Shown here: positions 1 through 5,359 of the stretch, one piece after another
Layout of the letters: the number at the start of each line of letters is the position of its first letter
Numbering within the stretch: position 1 is the stretch's first letter
From: an uncultured Lachnospiraceae bacterium
GTDB lineage: Bacteria; Bacillota; Clostridia; Lachnospirales; Lachnospiraceae
DNA: 5,359 nucleotides
NCBI GenBank assembly: GCA_902803305.1
Contig: CADCPL010000005.1
Location: forward strand, 1-5,359
Direction of reading: 5' to 3'
The notes under the pieces: generated by a model
Told to the model about the DNA's origin: nothing
Database searches by the model: none
What the model saw: the letters and a program-made list of their open reading frames with translations, nothing else
Position numbers and translations under genes: made by a program

Positions 1-567
1 CTGAAGGTAACTCGAAACACCGCCGACGTTCTCGGCTATGGACATGTTGTTGTCATTGAGTATTATCACATAATTGGTCTCAAGAGCCGCGGCATTGTTG
101 AGAGCCTCGTATGCCATTCCGCCGGTAAGCGCTCCGTCCCCTATGACCGCATATACTCCGTAGTCAGCTCCCGCAAGATCCCTTGCCTTGGCAAGACCGA
201 GGCCTGCCGAAATGGACGTGGACGAATGCCCGGTATCGAACACATCGCAGACGGATTCCCTTCTCTTCGGGAAACCGCTCATCCCTCCGAACTTGCGAAG
301 CGTGTCAAAGTCATCTTTGCGACCGGTCAGGATCTTATGGGTATAGCTCTGGTGCCCGACATCCCACACGATCTTATCGGTCGGCAGATCTGCGACAAGG
401 TGCAGTGCCATCGTAAGTTCAACGGCCCCGAGGTTGGATCCGAGATGCCCGCCGTTAACGCTTATCTTTTGTATGAGAAAATCGCGTATCTCCTGCGCCA
501 GCTCGTCAAGGTCACCCTCGCCGACTTCCTTGATATCATTTGTCTTGTTGATGCAGTCAAGTATCAT
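1..567 (-). CDS. dxs: 1-deoxy-D-xylulose-5-phosphate synthase, N-terminal part (cut by left edge)
   Basis: DXS condenses pyruvate with glyceraldehyde 3-phosphate, using thiamine diphosphate (ThDP) and Mg2+, to make DXP. This is the first step of the MEP isoprenoid pathway and also feeds thiamine and pyridoxal synthesis; the enzyme is cytosolic. The 189 visible codons are the first part of the ThDP-binding domain of a protein usually about 620 residues long. Seen directly: GGHLGSNLG around His41, the WDVGHQ segment with His72, the VIGDGALTGG ThDP/Mg motif with Asp144, and NDNNMSI with Asn173. The Asp144 to Asn173 distance is 29, the same as between the corresponding E. coli ligands Asp152 and Asn181. 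The ATG start at 567 lies inside the end of xseB (11-base overlap), and the N-terminus MILDCINKTNDIK fits Firmicute DXS. The ribosome site is weak (GAAGAG seven bases upstream), which suggests coupling to xseB translation. The frame stays open to base 1. Identity is nearly certain. Confidence 0.97.
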   Translation of the reverse strand, partial: MILDCINKTNDIKEVGEGDLDELAQEIRDFLIQKISVNGGHLGSNLGAVELTMALHLVADLPTDKIVWDVGHQSYTHKILTGRKDDFDTLRKFGGMSGFPKRRESVCDVFDTGHSSTSISAGLGLAKARDLAGADYGVYAVIGDGALTGGMAYEALNNAAALETNYVIILNDNNMSIAENVGGVSSYLQ

Positions 568-736
568 TGCTTATCTCTTCTACCTTTTTCTCGATATCAT
601 CTATGGTCTTCTGGCAGTTACCCAGAAGTTCCATACCCTCTTTGTATATCGTAAATGATTCCTCGAGAGGGAGTGAATCATCCGAAAGCTTTTCCATTAC
701 TTCATCTATCTTTTTAAAGGTTTCTTCAAGTGTCAT
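557..736 (-). CDS. xseB: Exodeoxyribonuclease VII small subunit
   Basis: This is the small subunit of exonuclease VII, which binds the large subunit XseA in several copies. The complex degrades single-stranded DNA from both ends into oligonucleotides during repair. The product is only 59 residues, short even for a family that usually runs about 60 to 85. It starts MTLEETFKKIDEVMEKL and continues with SLPLEESFTIYKEGMEL and a lysine/glutamate-rich helix (DDIEKKVEEI). This gives the typical two-helix hairpin with the L-PLEES turn near residues 21 to 26. The ATG start at 736 is three bases after the xseA stop and has a good GAGGT ribosome site (742-746) inside the end of xseA. The stop codon lies within dxs. 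Position directly after xseA, together with the family motif, makes the call firm. Confidence 0.93.
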   Translation of the reverse strand: MTLEETFKKIDEVMEKLSDDSLPLEESFTIYKEGMELLGNCQKTIDDIEKKVEEISNDT

Positions 737-739
737 CCG

Positions 740-1936
740 TTACCTCTTTTCGATCCTTTCCGCCGTTGTTTCTATCGTTCCCTGTCTCATCGTAAGAGTC
801 AGCCTGTCACCCTTTGAGACTTTATCTATATCCGTGATCTTATTACCCTTTTCATCGGTTACGGCGGCAAACCCGTGTCCTATCTTTTCAAGCGGTGAAA
901 GCGCCTTGTATTTTTCAACGTATATGTGAAGCTTATGCTTGGTCGCGTCAAGTCTTTTTCCCATCAGCGCTTCAAGCCTTTCGGCTCTTGCCTGATATGC
1001 CATGCGCTTCATCTTGACCTTGGAGGACGGACTCAGCGCATCCATACGAAGCGCCATCTGCCGAAGTTTTGATCTGTCGGCGTCCAGATGCTTTCGCATG
1101 AGCTGCTCCATCGTTATCTGTCTCATACTGACATCACGAACAAAATCCTCGAACAAAAAGACCGCAAGTTCCGCCGCTGCCGACGGTGTAGGGGCATGAA
1201 CATCAGCCACCATGTCGGTTATCGACTCGTCATCCCCGTGTCCTACCGCGGAAATGATGGGTATCTCGCAATCAAATATAGTTCTTGCAAGGTTCTCGTC
1301 ATTAAAAGCCGACAGATCCTCATCCGAACCGCCTCCACGGCCTATTATCATGACATCAACATTTTGTGAAGCAAGGCTACCTATGCCCTCGATAACGGAT
1401 TCTGCCGCGCCTTCTCCCTGAACCTTTGCCGGACAGAGTATTATCTCCACTCCGGGATTGCGCCGCATTGCAACCTGTCTGATATCATGTATGACCGATC
1501 CCGTACTGCTTGTTACAACACCTACCCTGAAAGCATATTTCGGTATCGGCCTCTTGTATGATATATCAAACATTCCCATCTCGGACAGCTTCTGCTTGAG
1601 ACGCTCCAGTTCTTCATGCTGCGCTCCGGCTCCGGCTTTTTTGATACTGCTGACATACAGCTGATATTTTCCTGAGGCTTCATAAATGTTAACGTATCCG
1701 GCCGCTTCAATATGATCGCCGTCAGCTATTTTGTAGCCTGTCTTTACCGCATTTCCTCTGAACATAACGGCAGACAGAACTCCCGATTCATCTTTCAGCG
1801 TGAAATAAATGTGACCTGAGGAGTGGATCTTGAGATTGCTGATCTCTCCCGATACGATAACAGAATGCAGGAGATAATCCTGCGAGAACATATTCTTGAT
1901 GTAGGCATTGATCTGCCCGACTGTATATACATTCAT
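740..1936 (-). CDS. xseA: Exodeoxyribonuclease VII large subunit
   Basis: This is the catalytic subunit of the cytosolic single-strand-specific exonuclease VII. The 398-residue protein has the family order: an N-terminal OB fold (about residues 1 to 100, with VSGEISNLK and GHIYFTLKDE), a nuclease domain (about 130 to 260), a shortened coiled-coil arm that binds XseB (about 260 to 335), and a C-terminal segment with ALSPLEKIGHGFA. In the nuclease domain I see TSSTGSVIHDI (Asp151), GRGGGSDEDL (Arg200), FNDE, SAVGH (His233) and Asp236, then APTPSAAAEL. These match E. coli residues Asp155, Arg205, His238 and Asp241, with nearly constant spacing. The E. coli protein is 456 residues, and the difference is mostly in the coiled coil. 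I chose ATG 1936 because MNVYTVGQIN is where family proteins begin; the frame extends 36 codons upstream to ATG 2044, but that part overlaps nusB and has no family similarity. There is no clear Shine-Dalgarno site at 1936, so translation probably depends on nusB, whose stop is 22 bases upstream. Confidence 0.97.
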   Translation of the reverse strand: MNVYTVGQINAYIKNMFSQDYLLHSVIVSGEISNLKIHSSGHIYFTLKDESGVLSAVMFRGNAVKTGYKIADGDHIEAAGYVNIYEASGKYQLYVSSIKKAGAGAQHEELERLKQKLSEMGMFDISYKRPIPKYAFRVGVVTSSTGSVIHDIRQVAMRRNPGVEIILCPAKVQGEGAAESVIEGIGSLASQNVDVMIIGRGGGSDEDLSAFNDENLARTIFDCEIPIISAVGHGDDESITDMVADVHAPTPSAAAELAVFLFEDFVRDVSMRQITMEQLMRKHLDADRSKLRQMALRMDALSPSSKVKMKRMAYQARAERLEALMGKRLDATKHKLHIYVEKYKALSPLEKIGHGFAAVTDEKGNKITDIDKVSKGDRLTLTMRQGTIETTAERIEKR

Positions 1937-1958
1937 AATATGCTGATGGTCGCCGGCG

Positions 1959-2387
1959 CTAATCTGCCAGCGATGCCAGTATCCCGTTAACGAACGCTCC
2001 CGATGACTCCTGTCCGAATCTCTTGGACAGTTCAACGGCTTCATCTATGGCGACTCCGACAGGAATATCCTCATCATACAGCATCTCATACACCGCAAGC
2101 CGAAGAACCGCCAGTTCCACCTTGCCTATACGCGATATGCTCCATCCTTTGGCCGCACCGTCGATCTTCTCATCGATCTCCGGGAGCAGCTCTATGATCC
2201 TGTCATACTTGTCCCTGATGTACTGTCTGTCCTTGTCGGGAATATCCGATCCGGTGCTCGTAAGGTCTTCATCGGGACATCCATCCTCAAAAAAGAGACG
2301 TATCTGCTCAGGCATATCTTCAGGCAGGTTGAACTCGATCCTGAAAAGAAGCTTGAATAAATGTTCCCTGACAAGTGATCTGGTCAT
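1959..2387 (-). CDS. nusB: Transcription antitermination factor NusB
   Basis: NusB is an all-helical RNA-binding protein. With NusE (ribosomal protein S10) it binds boxA RNA and helps form antitermination complexes on rRNA operons. The 142-residue product has the usual family length. The N-terminal helix (MTRSLVREHLFKLLFRIEF) is a slightly divergent version of the arginine-rich start. The C-terminal half is clearly NusB: ISRIGKVELAVLRLAVYEM (about residues 84 to 102), IPVGVAIDEAVELSKRFG (about 108 to 125) and the closing SSGAFVNGILA signature. Two starts are possible. GTG at 2396 would add three residues but has no ribosome site, whereas ATG at 2387 has GGTGAG (2392-2397) at good spacing, so I prefer the ATG. 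The gene begins 12 bases after the YqhY-like gene and ends 22 bases before xseA. In Bacillus folD sits between nusB and xseA; here it is missing. Confidence 0.95.
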   Translation of the reverse strand: MTRSLVREHLFKLLFRIEFNLPEDMPEQIRLFFEDGCPDEDLTSTGSDIPDKDRQYIRDKYDRIIELLPEIDEKIDGAAKGWSISRIGKVELAVLRLAVYEMLYDEDIPVGVAIDEAVELSKRFGQESSGAFVNGILASLAD

Positions 2388-2391
2388 ACTT

Positions 2392-2397
2392 CTCACC
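2392..2397 (-). promoter_or_regulatory. Ribosome binding site deciding the nusB start
   Basis: The minus strand reads GGTGAG here, complementary to the 5' portion of the anti-Shine-Dalgarno sequence, and it ends four bases before ATG 2387. The alternative GTG start (2396-2394) lies inside this site and has only the AT-rich stop region of the preceding gene upstream. This supports the ATG. Confidence 0.6.
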
Positions 2398-2399
2398 GT

Positions 2400-2762
2400 T
2401 TATTTAAGATCGACACAGGCGATACGAACGTTTACGTCCGACACCTCCAGGCCTGTCATATTTTCTATCGAAGATCTCACACGTTCCTGAACTGCTTTTC
2501 CGACAGTCGGAAGAGAGAACCCATACTTAACGGCGATCGCCATATCGACCGAAACTATCCTGTCATAAACCTCCACGCGAAGTTCCTTGGAATAGTTCTT
2601 TATACCGACGAAATTCTTCAGTTCGTTTGGCTTGCTCTCACCTATGACATGTGCTACACCGTCAACCTCGTTGGCAGCAATCACCGCGATATTGGCAACA
2701 ACCTCATCGGAGATCCTGATATCACCCAGCACTTCATCACAAACAGCGTAATTCTCTTCCAT
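2400..2762 (-). CDS. Asp23/Gls24 family protein (YqhY-like)
   Basis: This is a small soluble protein of the Asp23/Gls24 family, 120 residues, with no predicted signal peptide or membrane segment. Family features seen: GDIRISDEVVANIAVIAANE (about residues 13 to 32) followed by DGVAHV, a mid-section YSKELRVEVYDRIVSVDMAIAV predicted as beta strands, and the C-terminal helix VGKAVQERVRSSIENMTGL leading into VSDVNVRIACVDL. Position immediately before nusB makes it the positional counterpart of Bacillus subtilis YqhY, which is encoded beside accB-accC and has been linked to acetyl-CoA carboxylase homeostasis. Other members are cell-envelope stress proteins. No enzymatic residues are known for the family. 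No acc genes are visible here; a transglutaminase-like gene lies upstream instead. The ATG at 2762 has a strong GGAGG site. The family call is firm; the exact role is not. Confidence 0.93.
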   Translation of the reverse strand: MEENYAVCDEVLGDIRISDEVVANIAVIAANEVDGVAHVIGESKPNELKNFVGIKNYSKELRVEVYDRIVSVDMAIAVKYGFSLPTVGKAVQERVRSSIENMTGLEVSDVNVRIACVDLK

Positions 2763-2770
2763 TTTTTAAT

Positions 2771-2775
2771 CCTCC
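2771..2775 (-). promoter_or_regulatory. Strong Shine-Dalgarno site of the YqhY-like gene
   Basis: The minus strand reads GGAGG followed by an AT-rich spacer of eight bases before ATG 2762. It is the best ribosome site in the window, consistent with this being the first gene of a transcription unit rather than one that depends on coupling. Confidence 0.75.
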
Positions 2776-2801
2776 ATAATATGGGACCGCTTATCTAAAC
2801 A

Positions 2802-2830
2802 ATTTTATCACAACACTACTGATTTTCATA
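2802..2830 (-). promoter_or_regulatory. Candidate sigma-70-type extended -10 promoter before the YqhY-like gene
   Basis: On the minus strand, TGATAAAAT (2810-2802) gives an extended -10 element (TGN followed by TAAAAT). A 17-base spacer places a poor -35 (TATGAA, 2830-2825) across the transglutaminase stop codon. Initiation about seven bases past the -10 would leave a leader of about 33 bases containing the GGAGG site. It lies in the only intergenic gap of the window, which raises its plausibility, but AT-rich gaps often contain such matches. This is inference from sequence only. Confidence 0.35.
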
Positions 2831-4196
2831 GTGAAATCATTATCAGGTTTCTCTCCGGAAACTCCACATACCTTACATTTGTACTGCCCATGTATTCAAA
2901 TATCTTCTGCTCGTCAAACAGATGCGCTCTTACATCGGCATATACATCTGACGATGAACACTTTATGAATATAATGCTCTCTCCGGAGGAAAAACCGGCC
3001 TCGAACGCCCTGTAGAACTGATCCGGATCCACACCCGTAAAATAAAGTCCTTCATGCTGATAATAATTATCCTCCATGGAGTTGCATCTGGGCATCCTGA
3101 CCACGGGCTCGGGATCATGAGTCGACAGAAGCGCATTATCATCCACAAGGAACAGTTCATAATTGATATCTATGTCATGAGAGAGCGATCCGTCCGTGTT
3201 CATCAGCTTGATGGCTGCGTCTCCCCACGTTACATCGAGGTTGTAATACATTCCGTCGCATCTTACGATGTTCCAGACATGTCCTCCCCACTCCGCATCA
3301 TCCATGTTCTCAAGATCATCCGAATCCGGAACACCGTTCCTGCCGCATGCCCTTCCGTTTACAAGTGTGCAGAAGATCCCCATCCTGTTAAGGATAAGCT
3401 GCATCATCTTCGTATATCCCTGGCACACCGTCCTTCCGTTCTCGACTACGCTGAGGATATTCTGATTATTGTCCGAATCAACGACGTAATCATTATTCTC
3501 GATCAGGTAATCGTAAACATACTTGATCTTTTCATACTCTCCGGCATCTTCCGGGCATCCGGATATAACTCTTTCAACATACGCCTCGACTTCATCCCTC
3601 TTTGCCGGGACCCGGTCCTCAGGCATCGTGTATGTGCCGGAAAAAGCGATCTTCTTGAGGGTATTGCCGCTCATGTACTTGCCTATCGAATACCCTTTTA
3701 CGTAAAAGATCTCGGGATGATCGACCATGACGGCACGAAAAGCAAGATCGACTTCATCCGGATCTGTGCTTGTAAGCTCGATCTTTTCAAGCATATCGGA
3801 AAGGATCGCATATATTTCCCTGTAACATGTCTTTCCGGATTCATCAAGCTGGCTGTATGCGTAGTTGCGTTCATCCGGCACCGACAGGTTCTGCGCCACC
3901 TGCGCAAGCGTCCTCTCGGGAAGCGAATGGGCGGCATTCTCCTCCGCCTCCGCATCATCTATTATGTTCACGGAAGTCTCATGGACATCTCCGTTTATAT
4001 CTATAACCCTTATAGATCCCGGCTTGCCCTGAGGCAAAACAGGAGGTGCTTCTACCGTGTCGCTTTCTTTTGGTATCTCTTTCTTAAGAGCACTGCAATC
4101 GCACAGTCCGGCAATAATCGATATCGTTATTATAACGCATGCTATTCTTGAAAGGGCGCTAGTTCTTCGAAAACTCTTCAAGTTCCAGTCCCTCAT
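2826..4196 (-). CDS. Exported transglutaminase-like domain protein
   Basis: This is a 456-residue protein with an N-terminal export signal: basic KSFRRTS, a hydrophobic core at about residues 18 to 31, then CDCS. A low-complexity acidic/proline linker follows (about 36 to 60). The middle matches the transglutaminase-like/cysteine protease fold, with all three catalytic positions: Cys258 in GRTVCQGYT, His306 in WGGHVWNIV and Asp321 in NLDVTWGD. Upstream, MVDHPEIFYVKGY (about 157 to 169) is typical of clostridial members. Residues from about 365 to the end form an additional segment I cannot name. The intact triad suggests an active thiol enzyme outside the membrane, perhaps a peptidase or crosslinking enzyme acting on wall or surface proteins; the substrate is unknown. 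The ATG at 4196 overlaps prfC by 38 bases. A TTG at 4181 (codon 6) has GAGGG eight bases upstream and would start MKSFRR, a more usual signal peptide, so the start is uncertain. It could be a lipoprotein, but the lipobox is not canonical. Confidence 0.88.
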   Translation of the reverse strand: MRDWNLKSFRRTSALSRIACVIITISIIAGLCDCSALKKEIPKESDTVEAPPVLPQGKPGSIRVIDINGDVHETSVNIIDDAEAEENAAHSLPERTLAQVAQNLSVPDERNYAYSQLDESGKTCYREIYAILSDMLEKIELTSTDPDEVDLAFRAVMVDHPEIFYVKGYSIGKYMSGNTLKKIAFSGTYTMPEDRVPAKRDEVEAYVERVISGCPEDAGEYEKIKYVYDYLIENNDYVVDSDNNQNILSVVENGRTVCQGYTKMMQLILNRMGIFCTLVNGRACGRNGVPDSDDLENMDDAEWGGHVWNIVRCDGMYYNLDVTWGDAAIKLMNTDGSLSHDIDINYELFLVDDNALLSTHDPEPVVRMPRCNSMEDNYYQHEGLYFTGVDPDQFYRAFEAGFSSGESIIFIKCSSSDVYADVRAHLFDEQKIFEYMGSTNVRYVEFPERNLIMISL

Positions 4197-5359
4197 TTCT
4201 CTCGAGTGTCATCCCGATGCTCCAGCTGTTTATGAACAGCAGCAGCGGTCTCTCCTTAAGATCCCTGACTTTCTTCATGTCCGATGTTCCCGTCAGCTTA
4301 TCAAGATCTATATCCCTGTTGGCTATCCATCTGATATGCTCATACGGGAGGTTGTCCATCCTGATCTCGACGTTGTATTCGTTCTCAAGCCGGTATTTGA
4401 GCACTTCAAACTGAAGCACGCCTACGACACCGACTATTATCTCCTCAAGTCCTGTATTGTATTCCCTGAATATCTGAATGGCACCCTCCTGCGCTATCTG
4501 GGTGATGCCTTTGACGAACTGCTTACGCTTCATCGTATCGACCTGTCTGACTCTGGCAAAATGCTCGGGTGCAAAGGTCGGTATCCCTTCATAGACAAAC
4601 CTCGCGTTCGGTGCGCAGACCGTATCTCCTATGGCAAATATCCCGGGATCGAACACACCTATGATGTCTCCCGCATATGCTTCTTCAACTATATGTCTTT
4701 CGCTTGCCATCATCTGCTGCGGCTGCGACAGGCGAAGTACCTTTTCTCCCTGAACATGGAGCACTTCCATTCCGGCATCGAATTTTCCGGAGCAGATGCG
4801 CATGAACGCGATACGGTCACGATGCGCCTTGTTCATATTGGCCTGGATCTTGAACACGAATGCCGAAAAATCATTGGATACCGGGTCTACAAGCCCGGTT
4901 TCACTGTTCCTTGCAAGAGGAGGCGATGTCATCTTCAGGAAATTCTGCAGGAACAGCTCCACACCGAAATTGGTAAGAGCCGATCCGAAAAAGACGGGTG
5001 ATAGCATTCCCGCATCGACTTCAGCCTGATCAAATGTCGATCCGGCTCCGTCAAGAAGCTCCACATCTTCCATGAGCTTATCAAAAGAATCCTGCCCGAG
5101 TGCTTCGAGCAGTTTTTCCTCGTCCGCAAGCGGTATCTCTTCGGTATGCCCTTCTTTTGTACCCTTCTGAGTATCCGAATAAAGGACTATCATCTCGCGC
5201 TCTCTGTCATATACGCCTTTAAAATCACGTCCCGATCCTATCGGCCAGTTCATCGGGCATGTGGGTATACCAAGCTCATTCTCTATATCATCAAGCAGCT
5301 CGAACGGATCCCTCGCATCCCTGTCGAGCTTGTTCATGAACGTAAAGATCGGGATCTTA
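4159..5359 (-). CDS. prfC: Peptide chain release factor 3 (RF3), C-terminal part (cut by right edge)
   Basis: RF3 is a translational GTPase that recycles RF1 and RF2 from the ribosome after peptide release. The visible 399 residues begin just before the G4 motif (KIPIFTF then MNKLDRD, with NKLD at fragment positions 9 to 12). By comparison with the 529-residue E. coli protein, about 130 residues carrying the P-loop and switch regions lie outside the window. Also seen: WPIGSGRDFKGVYD, the FFGSAL G5-like segment (about 123 to 128), FKIQANMNKAHRDR in domain II (about 169 to 182), and IVGVVGVLQFEVL in domain III (about 307 to 320). FKIQANM-HRDR and the NWPIG-FKGVYD region separate RF3 from EF-G and other relatives. 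The C-terminus ends NEGLELEEFSKN at a TAG. The end is normal and not truncated, although it overlaps the start of the transglutaminase gene by 38 bases. Confidence 0.97.
   Translation of the reverse strand, partial: KIPIFTFMNKLDRDARDPFELLDDIENELGIPTCPMNWPIGSGRDFKGVYDREREMIVLYSDTQKGTKEGHTEEIPLADEEKLLEALGQDSFDKLMEDVELLDGAGSTFDQAEVDAGMLSPVFFGSALTNFGVELFLQNFLKMTSPPLARNSETGLVDPVSNDFSAFVFKIQANMNKAHRDRIAFMRICSGKFDAGMEVLHVQGEKVLRLSQPQQMMASERHIVEEAYAGDIIGVFDPGIFAIGDTVCAPNARFVYEGIPTFAPEHFARVRQVDTMKRKQFVKGITQIAQEGAIQIFREYNTGLEEIIVGVVGVLQFEVLKYRLENEYNVEIRMDNLPYEHIRWIANRDIDLDKLTGTSDMKKVRDLKERPLLLFINSWSIGMTLERNEGLELEEFSKN

Noticed and set aside
226..654. Plus-strand open frame of 142 codons
   Set aside because: It is antisense to dxs and xseB, both of which are identified by family motifs.
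1951..1958. Perfect palindrome CGCCGGCG between nusB and xseA
   Set aside because: An eight-base GC palindrome is easily expected by chance and has no T-run or second copy to suggest a terminator or binding site.
1937..2044. 36-residue N-terminal extension of xseA starting at ATG 2044
   Set aside because: It overlaps the end of nusB by more than 80 bases and has no similarity to XseA. MNVYTVGQIN at 1936 matches the normal family start.
2023..2490. Plus-strand open frame of 155 codons rich in serine
   Set aside because: It is antisense to nusB and the end of the YqhY-like gene; the serine-rich, low-complexity product is typical of a shadow frame.
2774..2784. Small inverted repeat CCATATTATGG touching the ribosome site
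   Set aside because: The stem is at most four pairs with a three-base loop, too weak to call an operator or a translational switch.
2763..2835. Possible intrinsic terminator after the transglutaminase gene
   Set aside because: The short AT-rich arms (TGATTT and AAATCA around the stop codon) are only six pairs long and no T-run follows, so no terminator is supported.
3054..4151. A 365-codon open frame on the plus strand
   Set aside because: It lies wholly antisense to the transglutaminase-like gene, which has a catalytic triad and export signal. The plus-strand product shows no recognisable family motif and has no ribosome site.
4136..4181. Twin-arginine (Tat) export signal in the transglutaminase-like protein
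   Set aside because: Arg10-Arg11 is followed by Thr-Ser-Ala rather than hydrophobic residues, so it does not match the Tat consensus; a Sec-type signal is more likely.
4057..5001. A 314-codon open frame on the plus strand
   Set aside because: It is antisense to well-conserved RF3 coding sequence and has no recognisable domain; it is a by-product of codon use on the minus strand.

Overview
The window is a densely packed, single-direction block of mostly housekeeping genes, all read from the minus strand. It most likely comes from the Clostridia (Bacillota), and probably the Lachnospiraceae. Three things point there: an Asp23/Gls24 (YqhY-like) gene directly followed by nusB and then by xseA-xseB-dxs; a secreted transglutaminase-like protein of a kind common in that family; and moderate GC content with frequent ATA isoleucine codons alongside ATC. 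The taxonomic call is inference; there is no rRNA or other marker gene here.

In transcription order (right to left): the C-terminal three quarters of prfC (release factor RF3, cut by the right edge); a 456-residue exported transglutaminase-like protein whose start lies inside the end of prfC; a 63-base gap, the only real intergenic space, holding a candidate extended -10 promoter and a good Shine-Dalgarno site; the YqhY-like Asp23 family gene; nusB; xseA; xseB (59 residues, very short); and the first 189 codons of dxs, cut by the left edge. Spacings after the gap are 12, 22 and 3 bases, then an 11-base overlap, so yqhY-like-nusB-xseA-xseB-dxs looks like one translationally coupled operon.

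Functionally the operon mixes transcription antitermination (NusB), DNA repair (exonuclease VII, both subunits) and entry into the MEP isoprenoid pathway (DXS). In Bacillus the related cluster also holds folD (between nusB and xseA) and ispA (between xseB and dxs); both are absent here and the flanking genes abut or overlap. prfC and the transglutaminase gene may form a separate upstream unit that reads through into this one.

I found no RNA genes, mobile elements, CRISPR arrays, long repeats or convincing intrinsic terminators, and no stretch over 300 bases without a gene. I see no sign of a new multi-gene system; the least explained gene is the exported transglutaminase-like protein.
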